Source: Marinobacter sp. DY40_1A1 (GTDB lineage Bacteria; Pseudomonadota; Gammaproteobacteria; Pseudomonadales; Oleiphilaceae). Taken from it: DNA of 64,000 nucleotides. Positions 53,101 to 61,361 of this stretch are shown in pieces (positions within the stretch are counted from its first letter, which is position 1; every line of letters starts with the position of its first letter). The stretch lies in the NCBI RefSeq assembly GCF_016597815.1, contig NZ_VCHA01000002.1, positions 434,001 through 498,000 on the forward strand, written 5' to 3'. A program made the position numbers and the translations under genes. The notes under the pieces are model-generated. The model ran no database searches. It saw nothing but the letters and a program-made list of their open reading frames with translations, and was not told the origin of the DNA.

Positions 53101-56100
53101 CCACACCGCCGGTATCGCGCCGATTGCGGCAGTAATCGCGCCGCTTGAGCGCTTTGTAAAAGAATCCCGCGCCCAGAACCTTCGGGCAGACCGCGACGTG
53201 CTGTCACTGATTGAAGCAGCCTGCGATTTCCTGACGCAAGGTTTGGCCCAGATACGTGAGGAGCCACAAGCTTCACTGCCATGCACGGAAGCCTTCCTGG
53301 ATAAACTGGAACACATCTCCAACGACAGGCTCCGCACCTACAGCGAAGAAACCAGCCATGACGGCACACAGCCAGCGCCGTCCCAGCTGGTCCAGCTGTT
53401 CCTGAGTGAAGGGCTGGATGTTGTTCTGGATGCCGACCTTATCCTGGCGCAGTGGGCAGAAAGCCCTGAAGACCGTGGCCCACTCCAACGCCTGACCGAA
53501 GAATTGGCGCAGCTTACTGATGCCGCATCTGACGCCGGGCTAGCCGATGTCGCTGCCTTGTCAGAAGCGCTCCACGAAGTTTATGTAGCCACTGCGAACC
53601 AGAGCGAGGCACCGGACGAATGGTTCTTCTCATCCGTTCGCAATGCCCACGAGCACCTGATCAATATGATGGATCAGATTGCTGCAGGGCTGGCTACCGA
53701 GACCGGTGACGAGCTGGTGGCCGAGCTTGAAGCGCTCACCCAGTCTCTGCTTGGCTCCGAAACTGAAGCCACAAGCGCCTTTGATCAGGAATTCACCGAA
53801 GATCTGGAAGAAATCGACCTCAGCTTCGACATGGAAGAGCTGGAAGCCACTACACCCACAGACCTTCCTCTGCCTGAAACTGACGAAGTTGCTGAAGCTT
53901 CCGACAGTGATATGGACGACGAGCTTGCGGAGATCTTCCTCGAAGAAGCTCGCGAGCTTATCGACAGCACCGCTGAGGCCCTGCAAAGCTGGAGCGAAGA
54001 TACCGGAAATCTCGATATTTTGCGCCTGCTGCAAAGGGATCTCCATACCCTCAAAGGTGGTGCACGCCTCGCCGAAATTGCGGCAGTGGGTGATCTGGCC
54101 CATGAACTTGAAACCCTGTTTGAGGGTCTGACGGATAAACAACTCTCTGTAAATGACGAGCTGTCTGACCTTCTGTTCCGTTGCCACGACCGCCTCGCCG
54201 GTATGGTGGACAACCTGGAAGTCAAGGAGCCACCCCGCCCGGCACCTGATCTGATTAGCGAAATCCATGCCTACATGGACAACACGACCAGTTCGCGACC
54301 GGTTACAGATGTGGCAGCTCCGGCAGAGCCAGAACGCACTGATTCCGTGGATGATCTGCCACCTCTGCCCGAACTTGAGGATGCAGAGGAGCCAGAAGTT
54401 GCCGAAGTCGGCACCGATCTCTCGCACATGGATCCGGAGCTCACCGGCATTTTCCTTGAGGAAGCTTACGACCTGATCAACTCCACAGGCAGTGCCCTGC
54501 ATGCCTGGAGTGAAGACCCGTCGAACCGGCCCGTGGCGGCAGAGCTTCAGCGAGACGTTCATACATTGAAAGGCGGCGCTCGCATGGCCGGGGTTGACGC
54601 CATTGGCGACCTGACCCACGTCCTCGAAGACCTGTTTGAAAAAGTAGCAGAAGGACAGCTTGCAGCCAGCACTGCCATGAACGATCTACTGTTTGCGTGC
54701 CACGACCGACTGGCGCAGATGGTTGAGCAGGTTGCTACCCAGAAGCCTTGCCCGCCCGCCAACGATCTTGTGGATCAGGTTGAAGCGATTCTCCGTGGCG
54801 AAGCCGTCCCCACAGAGGCCGAAGCTGAGCCCGAAGCAGATGCAGATGCAGATGCAGATGCAAAAGTTGAGTCAGCAGACATTGATATTCCGGCACCTCT
54901 TCCGGAAGCCACGCAAACTGACACAAGCCATGACGATGACATCGCCAGTATTTTCCTGGATGAAGGCCATGAGATCCACGACGTTATCAGCGAGTGCCTC
55001 GACCAATGGCGTGAAGACCCCCAGGCAATGCACGGTGTTCCACAGCTTCAGCAAGAGCTGCACACTCTCAAAGGTGGTGCTCGACTCTCCGATGTGGACC
55101 CCATTGCTGAACTGGCGGAAGCCTGGGCTGGCGCCCTCGAAGCGGTAACATCGAGCCCAGGTAACCAGAGGCTGTTATTGGCTCTGAGCACCCGTGGGCT
55201 GGATAACCTGAAGTCCATGCTCGGTGAACTGGCAATTGGTACGGAACCAGCTGCAGACCCGGATCTTCTGATGTCCTTCAGCAGCGCCCAGACTCTGGAT
55301 TCAGACAGCTTTGAGATGTCACCAGAAGAAACGGCCATCGCCGATCAGGAAGCGATCGATCCGGAAATTCTGGAAATCTTCCTGGAAGAAGCTTGCGAGA
55401 TCATGGACCAACTGGAGCACCTTCTTGCAGATTGGCGCAAGGATCCAGCCAGCAAGCACTTCAATCAGGAAGCTCAGCGCGCACTGCATACCCTGAAAGG
55501 CGGTGCACGTTTGTCGCAGCTCACACTGCTGGGCGACAAGGCTCACAATTTCGAAACACGCCTGATTGACCTCGCTGGCAAGTTGCCTGATGACACTCAG
55601 TGGCAAGCCATCACCGAAGATCACGACAGCATTATTGCCCTGGTTGCTGACATACGGGGACGCTACGAGTCTGGCGCAGTTGCAAGCGCACCTGTGGCCG
55701 AAGCCGCACCGGAAGTGCAAGTACCGGCAATAGCAGAGGCACCAGCAGAACCTGCACCAAAGCCTGCGCCTGCCAGGGCCAAGGCCAAAACCTCCAAGCG
55801 CGTTGTTGATGCACAGCGTGCTGCACAGGAAACCATTCGGGTATCTGCTCCTTTGCTGGATGACCTGGTTAACCTGGCCGGTGAAACCAGTATTACCCGT
55901 GGTCGACTGGAGCAGCAAAGCAGCGACTTCAGCCATACTCTGGATGAAATGGCTGCCACCATCGAGCGTCTGCGGGAGCAGTTGCGCCGGATGGAGATCG
56001 AAACAGAAGCACAGATTCTGTTCAGTGCCGAAAAGGAACACGGTCCGGATTACGGTGACGACTTCGACCCGCTGGAAATGGACAGGTACTCCTCCATCCA

Positions 56101-57658
56101 GCAGTTGTCGCGCGCTCTGACGGAATCCTCTTCAGACCTCGCAGATCTGCGTGAGACCCTTGCAGACCGGGTGCGGGATACAGAAACCTTGCTGGTTCAG
56201 CAGTCCCGTATTAACACGGAACTTCAGGAAGGTCTGATGAAGACCCGAATGATTCCTTTCTCTTCCATGGTGCCTCGTCTACGCCGGATTGTTCGCCAGA
56301 TCAGTGGTGAGCTAGGCAAGAAAGTTGAGTTTGATGTACGCAACGCCGAAGGTGAAATGGACCGCACCATACTCGAGCGGATGATTGCGCCGCTCGAACA
56401 CATGCTGCGTAACGCCATTGACCATGGAATTGAAAAGCCGGCTGACCGGAAGAAGAGCGGCAAAGCGGAGGCAGGTGCAGTCACCCTGTCTCTGGCTCGC
56501 GAAGGTGGCGACGTGGTTCTGCGCATGGTAGACGACGGTGCTGGCATCCCCTCAAATGTCATCCGGGAAAAAGCCATTCGCCAAGGACTGTTGCGGGAGG
56601 ATGAAGAACTCTCCGAGCGCGAGATTCTGCAGTTTATCGTACAGCCAGGGTTCTCAACCGCACAGAACGTCACCCAGATTTCCGGTCGTGGCGTTGGGAT
56701 GGACGTGGTCGCCAGTGAGATCAAACAACTCGGCGGCAGCCTGGACATTGAATCGCAGGTCGGCCGCGGCACCGTGTTCACCGTCAGGTTACCGTTTACC
56801 GTTTCTGTAAACCGGGCCCTGATGGTATCCACGGGTGAAGACTTCTATGCCATCCCGCTTAACACCATTGAGGGTATCGTGCGAGTCAGCACCTACGAGC
56901 TTGAGGAATACTACAAGCCGGATGCGCCGATGTACGAATACGCGGGCCAGGAGTACCGGCTGCAGTACCTTGGAAGCCTGCTGAACAGTGATCACCATCC
57001 CAAGCTTCAGGGACAGGCCTTGCCACTGCCGGTGATTCTGGTTCGTGGTGCCGAGCAACCCATGGCTCTGCAGGTCGACAACCTGATGGGCAGCCGTGAA
57101 ATCGTGGTTAAGTCGCTGGGACCGCAGTTCAGCACCGTTCGCGGTGTGTCCGGAGCGACTATTCTTGGTGATGGCAACGTGGTGGTAATTCTCGACCTGC
57201 CTGCCATGATCCGTTCTGACATATTGTCTGAACGCCAGCGTCTGGCCGAACTGGACAAGGCAAGAGAGTCTGCACGCTACGAAGAGCGCGCCACGGTAGT
57301 TATGGTGGTGGACGATTCGGTTACCGTACGCAAGGTTACCTCGCGCCTGCTGGAGCGTAACGGCATGGAGGTTATCACTGCAAAAGATGGCCTGGATGCA
57401 GTGGCGCAACTGCAGGACCACAAGCCGGACATCATGCTTCTGGACATCGAAATGCCACGTATGGATGGCTTTGAGGTAGCCAGCTTTGTGCGGCACGATG
57501 ACAACCTGCGGGATATGCCGATCTGCATGATCACATCCCGGACCGGCGAAAAGCACCGTGAGCGGGCATTGGCCATCGGCGTAAACGAATACCTCGGCAA
57601 GCCGTTCCAGGAGACGGAACTGCTGAAGACCATTGAACGGCTAACTGGTAAGCAGTGA
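50150..57658 (+). CDS. chpA: ChpA (PilL), multi-Hpt CheA-type kinase of twitching motility
   Basis: ChpA is the histidine kinase of the Pil-Chp pathway and signals to PilG and PilH. The 2502-residue protein has ten Hpt-like modules. Seven keep HTLKG with His653, 818, 978, 1299, 1471, 1638 and 1780; two N-terminal ones read VHGTLQ (His52) and HSIRGGL (His483); one near 1120 has Ala in place of His. A Pro/Ala-rich linker (about 1850-1890) leads to the dimerisation and ATPase domains (LMKTRMIPFSSMVPRLRR, NAIDHGIE, DDGAGIP, GRGVGMDVVASEI). A CheW-like domain follows, then a receiver with acceptor Asp2432. GGAGAG precedes ATG 50150. Linkers between modules are very acidic. P. aeruginosa ChpA is about the same length. 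Confidence 0.96.
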   Translation: MGNHHDSIALDWVRGEIQDTLTQGQHALEAYVENRDDTARLRFCLNYLHQVHGTLQMVELYGAALLTEEMEKLTQAVLDNSVASVDEAVNVLMEAILQLPQYLEHLASSQDDFPMVLLPLLNDLRAARGDSLLSDTSLFKPDLGPSRMQVADNVSQRLQDPKVLGHIRKLRQMYQFALAGIIREEDLDAQFVYLQKVIHRLTRLCQRTPRGELWKAAAAFVETLQAKANPVNAAVKSLLRELDSEIRRLTDEHGDILAQPAPDALLKHLLYYVARARDLDSENVRDLRSRYQLVEALPSEDDVDAARNRVSGPGREAIHSVVSALNEELAKLKDQLDLFVRSELRKNSELEDLLPGMVQVGNTLAVLGLGIPRKVITEQIELIEKLAVQSELVDDGTLMDIAGALLYVEASLAGLDSDRQPEQSSRNVDSLPAYQGSRELSEASSALLRESRNTLEQVKSAVINFIASQWDTREIEHVPGLLHSIRGGLSLVPLDRVASMLASAERYISDVLLSDKHVPDWKQLDTLADAITSIEYYLERLAEGISDNADILRIAEESLASLGFPVGEEPTWGTELAPDEVPVVEPTASEDSASQSGSTAPKASDEELLDDEILGIFVEEAEEVLETIHEFYPRLRQNHDDRPALTEVRRAYHTLKGSGRLVGANRLGDLAWSVENLLNRVIDQSIKPTDDLFSFIDEANARIPALIHAFRDGKAADDVEELVARGEAMATTRRSDNEQITAAETAEDTRPEPAPENTPAQDLAADSDQQDDLIDDEILEIFVEEAGEVLDTIREYLPMLLRQHDDRSALSEVRRAFHTLKGSGRMVGALVVGELAWSIENMLNRVIDGSTFMNDDIASLLEEATGVLPALVNDFENKQPPSIDPSRLEDRARALANGDIPDASTMPSADDDSAFASTAIELPESDYDTDDDSDVDPVLLDIFESETETHLQTLKEYLAAAGDKVSVSYTDDLSRALHTLKGSAHTAGIAPIAAVIAPLERFVKESRAQNLRADRDVLSLIEAACDFLTQGLAQIREEPQASLPCTEAFLDKLEHISNDRLRTYSEETSHDGTQPAPSQLVQLFLSEGLDVVLDADLILAQWAESPEDRGPLQRLTEELAQLTDAASDAGLADVAALSEALHEVYVATANQSEAPDEWFFSSVRNAHEHLINMMDQIAAGLATETGDELVAELEALTQSLLGSETEATSAFDQEFTEDLEEIDLSFDMEELEATTPTDLPLPETDEVAEASDSDMDDELAEIFLEEARELIDSTAEALQSWSEDTGNLDILRLLQRDLHTLKGGARLAEIAAVGDLAHELETLFEGLTDKQLSVNDELSDLLFRCHDRLAGMVDNLEVKEPPRPAPDLISEIHAYMDNTTSSRPVTDVAAPAEPERTDSVDDLPPLPELEDAEEPEVAEVGTDLSHMDPELTGIFLEEAYDLINSTGSALHAWSEDPSNRPVAAELQRDVHTLKGGARMAGVDAIGDLTHVLEDLFEKVAEGQLAASTAMNDLLFACHDRLAQMVEQVATQKPCPPANDLVDQVEAILRGEAVPTEAEAEPEADADADADAKVESADIDIPAPLPEATQTDTSHDDDIASIFLDEGHEIHDVISECLDQWREDPQAMHGVPQLQQELHTLKGGARLSDVDPIAELAEAWAGALEAVTSSPGNQRLLLALSTRGLDNLKSMLGELAIGTEPAADPDLLMSFSSAQTLDSDSFEMSPEETAIADQEAIDPEILEIFLEEACEIMDQLEHLLADWRKDPASKHFNQEAQRALHTLKGGARLSQLTLLGDKAHNFETRLIDLAGKLPDDTQWQAITEDHDSIIALVADIRGRYESGAVASAPVAEAAPEVQVPAIAEAPAEPAPKPAPARAKAKTSKRVVDAQRAAQETIRVSAPLLDDLVNLAGETSITRGRLEQQSSDFSHTLDEMAATIERLREQLRRMEIETEAQILFSAEKEHGPDYGDDFDPLEMDRYSSIQQLSRALTESSSDLADLRETLADRVRDTETLLVQQSRINTELQEGLMKTRMIPFSSMVPRLRRIVRQISGELGKKVEFDVRNAEGEMDRTILERMIAPLEHMLRNAIDHGIEKPADRKKSGKAEAGAVTLSLAREGGDVVLRMVDDGAGIPSNVIREKAIRQGLLREDEELSEREILQFIVQPGFSTAQNVTQISGRGVGMDVVASEIKQLGGSLDIESQVGRGTVFTVRLPFTVSVNRALMVSTGEDFYAIPLNTIEGIVRVSTYELEEYYKPDAPMYEYAGQEYRLQYLGSLLNSDHHPKLQGQALPLPVILVRGAEQPMALQVDNLMGSREIVVKSLGPQFSTVRGVSGATILGDGNVVVILDLPAMIRSDILSERQRLAELDKARESARYEERATVVMVVDDSVTVRKVTSRLLERNGMEVITAKDGLDAVAQLQDHKPDIMLLDIEMPRMDGFEVASFVRHDDNLRDMPICMITSRTGEKHRERALAIGVNEYLGKPFQETELLKTIERLTGKQ
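54836..54862 (+). repeat. In-frame hexanucleotide tandem repeat in chpA
   Basis: The unit GCAGAT is repeated four and a half times (54836-54862), encoding alternating Ala-Asp in an acidic linker between the eighth and ninth Hpt modules. Changes in copy number would keep the reading frame. Confidence 0.85.
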
Positions 57659-58710
57659 TGGCCGGCCAAAATGGTCGGGCTCAGGTCGGCATTGTGTCGG
57701 ACGTTGTCCTGCAGCGACACAGACTGCAGGCCGCGGCCGCCAAATTCGGCCTTGAGGTATGCTTCTCTGGAGATCCAGAGCGCCTGCAAGGCCACCGTGA
57801 GTTCCCGGAAGCCGGGCTCTGGTTGGTGACACTGGAAGACGAGGCAGATCACCCTGCCCTGTTTGATTACCTTCTGGATAATACCGAGGCTCCGGTTCTG
57901 TTCGGGTTGGATCAGGCACCCGGGGCTGGTAGTACAGAGTATTTTCGCTGGGAACGGCGACTGCTGGGCAAACTGGAACAAGAGCTGGGCGATCTGTCGC
58001 AGCTGGATTCCAAGGCCAGCATCGAAGAGCTTGAAGCAGAGCCTTCGGAAAGCCCGGAATCGTCGGAACTTCCGCAGTGGCTAACCCCTGCGGCACCGGG
58101 TTCCGTAGCTGAAGACATCTGGGTTTTGTGCGCTTCCCTGGGTGGCCCAGCCGCCGTGAAAGCATTTCTGGACTGCCTTCCGCCGGGCCTGCCAGTGGGC
58201 TTCGTTTATGCCCAGCATATTGACGGAAATTTTGCCGAAGTGCTTACCCGGGTGCTTGGCCGCCATGCACATTACAAGCTGCAGCATGCACAAGAGAACT
58301 ACCGGGTAAAAAACGGCGATGTGGTACTGATGCCGGTTGAACACGAATGGAAATTTTCTGCCACTGGTGCACTAACTGAGCTGGATACACCCTGGCCCGG
58401 GCCCTATAGCCCGTCGATTGACCAGGTGTTACTGAATACCGCAGACAACTATGGCTCCCACTGCCATGCCATCCTGTTTTCCGGCATGGGCAATGATGGC
58501 GCAATTGCAGCACCTTTGCTCAAGGCCTATGGTAGCCGAATCTGGGTTCAGGAGAGCACCAGCTGTGGCAATAGCTCGATGCCGGATTCCGTGGCTGCCA
58601 CCGGCTGCACGAGCTTTACCGGCACCCCGGAGCAACTGGCCCGGGAACTGGTCAAAACCATTGAAGAATCCTGTCTGCTGAAAGGCCGGCAGAAACGGGG
58701 CTCCGCCTGA
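57658..58710 (+). CDS. chpB: ChpB, CheB-type methylesterase
   Basis: ChpB should demethylate PilJ. ATG 57658 shares a base with the chpA stop (TGATG), giving 350 residues. The C-terminal domain (about 150-340) has the catalytic triad of CheB: Ser160 in LCASLGGP, His187 in YAQHIDG and Asp280 in MGNDGA. The N-terminal region (about 1-115) looks like a receiver by length, but the acceptor-site region reads WLVTLEDEADH and has no clear acidic pair or Lys motif. It is therefore probably not phosphorylated. The linker between the two (about 115-150) is Glu/Ser-rich. Confidence 0.9.
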   Translation: MAGQNGRAQVGIVSDVVLQRHRLQAAAAKFGLEVCFSGDPERLQGHREFPEAGLWLVTLEDEADHPALFDYLLDNTEAPVLFGLDQAPGAGSTEYFRWERRLLGKLEQELGDLSQLDSKASIEELEAEPSESPESSELPQWLTPAAPGSVAEDIWVLCASLGGPAAVKAFLDCLPPGLPVGFVYAQHIDGNFAEVLTRVLGRHAHYKLQHAQENYRVKNGDVVLMPVEHEWKFSATGALTELDTPWPGPYSPSIDQVLLNTADNYGSHCHAILFSGMGNDGAIAAPLLKAYGSRIWVQESTSCGNSSMPDSVAATGCTSFTGTPEQLARELVKTIEESCLLKGRQKRGSA

Positions 58711-58721
58711 GGACACAAGCA

Positions 58722-59183
58722 ATGAATGACAACAGCCAAACCCTCTCCTGCGTCATGATTCCCGTGAGCGGACGGCAACTGTTACTGCCCAACGTATCCA
58801 TTGCCGAGGTGGTGGACTATGCCAGTGGTGAGGCCGGCGTCGGCGCACCTGACTGGCTTGCTGGCCGGCTGGAATGGCGGGGCCTTAACTTGCCCGTTAT
58901 TTCCTACGATGCCGCCAATGGCGGAACCTTGTCCGTACCAGGTGAAAACCGGGGCCGTATCGTGGTACTCAACAGCATCACCGACAACAACAAAAAGCTT
59001 CGCTTCATGGCATTAATTACACAGGGCATTCCAAGCCAGGTCCGTATTACCGAAGAGCAAATCAAAAAGATGGAGGCAGAAAACGGGCCTGCGGATCTTA
59101 TGCTCGTCGACGTTGACGGCGAAACCGCCTGGATTCCCAATCTCGATTACCTTGAATCTCTCGCCAACGATTCCATGGTGTAA
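58722..59183 (+). CDS. chpC: ChpC, second CheW-like protein
   Basis: ChpC is a CheW-like protein that in P. aeruginosa recruits additional receptors to the Chp kinase. The 153 residues contain most of a CheW domain: CVMIPVSGRQLLLPNVSIAEVV, WLAGRLEWRGLNLPVISYD, RIVVLNSITDNNKKLRFMALI. The ribosome site GAGGA lies eight bases before ATG 58722 and overlaps the chpB stop region. It is the last gene of the cluster; no terminator was clear in the 76 bases before zur. Confidence 0.9.
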   Translation: MNDNSQTLSCVMIPVSGRQLLLPNVSIAEVVDYASGEAGVGAPDWLAGRLEWRGLNLPVISYDAANGGTLSVPGENRGRIVVLNSITDNNKKLRFMALITQGIPSQVRITEEQIKKMEAENGPADLMLVDVDGETAWIPNLDYLESLANDSMV

Positions 59184-59202
59184 GCCGTCTCAATTCTTGC
59201 CC

Positions 59203-59238
59203 TTGGCAGTCGGGCTCCTGCGGATGTTATAATGTTAC
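59203..59238 (+). promoter_or_regulatory. zur promoter with possible Zur operator
   Basis: TATAAT at 59228-59233 is a perfect -10 box; TTGGCA at 59203-59208 is a -35-like box at a long 19-base spacing. The -10 lies inside GTTATAATGTTAC (59226-59238), an imperfect dyad resembling Zur boxes of the GTTATA-TATAAC type. Zinc-bound Zur could thus repress zur-znuCB. Confidence 0.5.
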
Positions 59239-59259
59239 AAATTCTGCAGGATTCCGACC

Positions 59260-59751
59260 ATGTCCGTTCGCGCACTCCCCTACCGTCCTCACAATCACGA
59301 TGATTGTGTCAGTCAGGCTTTAGCCGAAGCCCGGGCCATCTGCCAGGAGCAACATGCCCGCCTGACACCCACCCGTGAGCGGGTTCTTGAACTTATCTGG
59401 GAATCCCACAAACCACTCGGCGCCTACGATGTACTCGCGAAGCTGGCCTCAGAAGGCCACAGTGCTGCACCACCGACGGTCTACCGGGCACTGGATTTCC
59501 TGCAACAGTACGGTCTGGTGCATCGCATAGCCTCCCTGAACGCCTTTATAGGCTGTGCCCACGCCGGCGAACACCACACCGGAATGTTCCTTATCTGCCG
59601 TTCTTGCGGCAATGCCCTGGAACTGACAGATGCGGCTGTATCCAAAGCTATACACGATGCCGCCAGCGCCGAAGCTTTCATTTCCGAATCCATAACTCTG
59701 GAAATAGCCGGTCTGTGCCCCCGCTGTCAGGCGGAGCAGCCTCATGGATGA
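59260..59751 (+). CDS. zur: Zur, zinc-responsive Fur-family repressor
   Basis: Zur represses zinc-uptake genes when zinc is sufficient. The 163-residue Fur-family protein has a winged helix with LTPTRERVLELIWESHKPLGAYDVL and PPTVYRALDFLQQYGLVHRI. The regulatory domain has HAGEHHTGMFLICRSCGNALEL and CPRCQAEQPHG, so two CxxC pairs for the structural zinc are present. The location upstream of znuCB, overlapping znuC by eight bases, settles Zur over Fur. AGGA lies eight bases before ATG 59260. Confidence 0.94.
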   Translation: MSVRALPYRPHNHDDCVSQALAEARAICQEQHARLTPTRERVLELIWESHKPLGAYDVLAKLASEGHSAAPPTVYRALDFLQQYGLVHRIASLNAFIGCAHAGEHHTGMFLICRSCGNALELTDAAVSKAIHDAASAEAFISESITLEIAGLCPRCQAEQPHG

Positions 59752-60532
59752 ACCGCTGGTTGACATCAAGCACCTTACCGTCCGGTTTGATGATCGCCCG
59801 GTTGTTGATCGGGTCAGTCTTACGCTTTACCGCGGCGATATCATTACCATCATTGGCCCAAACGGGGCTGGAAAAACCACCTTGATCAAAGCCGTCCTGG
59901 GCATTCAGGCCGCTACAAGCGGCCATATCCTGCGGGCAAAGGACCTGGTTATCGGATACGTTCCCCAGCACCTGAGCCTGGAATCAACACTGCCCCTGAG
60001 TATCCAGCGCTTCATGTTGCTCAGTGGCCAGCCGCTTGCGGCCTGCATAGCTGCACTGGAGCGAACCGGTGTCGGCCATCTGTTGAAGGCATCTGTTCAC
60101 CATCTTTCAGGAGGCGAGCAACAGCGGCTTTTGCTGGCCAGGGCACTGGTACGGAAGCCGGATCTTCTGGTGCTTGATGAACCGGCCCAGGGCGTGGATA
60201 TCAACGGTCAGGCGGCACTTTATGATCTGATTCGCCAGTTGCGAGATGAACTCAACTGCGGCGTCATCATGATTTCTCACGATTTGCATTTGGTCATGGC
60301 TGCAACTGACAAGGTGATCTGCCTGAACCAGCACGTGTGCTGCAGCGGGCATCCTGCCGACATCTCACACGACCCTGCGTTTATTGAAACCTTCGGCCGG
60401 CCGGTTGCAGAGTCTCTGGCGGTGTATCACCACCACCATAACCACAGCCACGACCTGAGCGGCAATGTGGTTGGCACAGGCCACCCGGGTTCAGCCACCG
60501 GGCATGGGGAGTGCAACCATGAACATCATTGA
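59744..60532 (+). CDS. znuC: ZnuC, ATPase of the zinc ABC importer
   Basis: ZnuC powers zinc import through ZnuB. The 262-residue protein has Walker A IIGPNGAGKTTLIKAV, Q-loop YVPQHLSLE, signature HHLSGGEQQRLLLARAL, Walker B LLVLDEPAQGVD and switch His MISHDLHL. Its C-terminal tail (about 225-262) is rich in histidine (VYHHHHNHSHD, then GHGECNHEHH), a likely zinc-binding extra. GGAG lies seven bases before ATG 59744. It overlaps zur by eight bases and znuB by fourteen. Confidence 0.94.
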   Translation: MDEPLVDIKHLTVRFDDRPVVDRVSLTLYRGDIITIIGPNGAGKTTLIKAVLGIQAATSGHILRAKDLVIGYVPQHLSLESTLPLSIQRFMLLSGQPLAACIAALERTGVGHLLKASVHHLSGGEQQRLLLARALVRKPDLLVLDEPAQGVDINGQAALYDLIRQLRDELNCGVIMISHDLHLVMAATDKVICLNQHVCCSGHPADISHDPAFIETFGRPVAESLAVYHHHHNHSHDLSGNVVGTGHPGSATGHGECNHEHH

Positions 60533-61343
60533 TACTGTGCTGAATGATTTCTTCTGGCGCGCCCTCCTTGGTGGTTTCGGCGTAGCCTTGATTGCCGGGC
60601 CTCTGGGCTGCTTTGTCGTGTGGCGGAGGATGGCCTATTTTGGTGACACCCTGGCGCACTCCGCGCTCCTGGGTATAGCGCTGAGCTTTTTGTTCAGTAT
60701 TCCACTGAACCTCGGCGTGCTCATTACCAGCGTTATTCTGGCCATGGCACTGTTACTGTTTTCCCGCAACAAAACCCTGGCAACAGATACTCTGCTGGGC
60801 ATTCTTGCTCACAGCGCCCTGGCCATTGGTCTGGTGGCACTGAGCTTCATGCCCGAGGTGCGGATTGACCTCACCGGTCTTCTGTTCGGCGATCTGCTGG
60901 CCATGAACCGCAACGACCTGCTATGGATATACGGCGGCGCAGTGGTGATTCTGACGCTATTATCGGTGCTTTGGCGTGGTTTGCTGATGAGCACCATTCA
61001 CGAGGAACTGGCGCGGGTGGAAGGAGTGCCAGTTGAGCGCCTGCGCCTGTTGCTGATGTTGATGTTTGCGCTGGTGATTGCTGTTGCCATGAAGATGGTC
61101 GGCGTACTGCTGATTACGGCTCTGCTGATTATTCCTGCCGCCACCGCCCGCAGGCTGGCCAATACTCCGGAACAGATGGCAGCGCTGGCTGTTGTTTTCG
61201 GATTTATTGCCGTCGCGGGGGGCTTGAGTATGTCGTGGTATCTCGACACGCCCGCAGGCCCATCCGTGGTGGTAACGGCTTTTACCACGTTTCTGATTGT
61301 CTACGGCAGCGCTGGCAGGTTTTCCGCAAGCAGCTCAGCCTGA
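60519..61343 (+). CDS. znuB: ZnuB, permease of the zinc ABC importer
   Basis: ZnuB is the membrane channel of the zinc importer. From ATG 60519 (MNIIDTVLNDFFWRALLGG) it has 274 residues and seven to eight transmembrane helices. It shows the family motifs GPLGCFVVWRRMAYFGDTLAHSALLGIAL in sequence, FGDLLAMNRNDL and VGVLLITALLIIPAATARRLA. GGGGAG precedes the ATG. It overlaps znuC by 14 bases. The substrate-binding protein gene znuA is not in the window and must be elsewhere. Confidence 0.94.
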   Translation: MNIIDTVLNDFFWRALLGGFGVALIAGPLGCFVVWRRMAYFGDTLAHSALLGIALSFLFSIPLNLGVLITSVILAMALLLFSRNKTLATDTLLGILAHSALAIGLVALSFMPEVRIDLTGLLFGDLLAMNRNDLLWIYGGAVVILTLLSVLWRGLLMSTIHEELARVEGVPVERLRLLLMLMFALVIAVAMKMVGVLLITALLIIPAATARRLANTPEQMAALAVVFGFIAVAGGLSMSWYLDTPAGPSVVVTAFTTFLIVYGSAGRFSASSSA

Positions 61344-61361
61344 ACAGTTGGCCACCATGAC

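Noticed and set aside
52166..54619. Minus-strand open frames inside chpA
   Set aside because: They mirror the repeated Hpt modules on the opposite strand and have no start signals.
54836..54862. Short tandem repeat as a CRISPR-like array
   Set aside because: The six-base units are contiguous, coding and without spacers.
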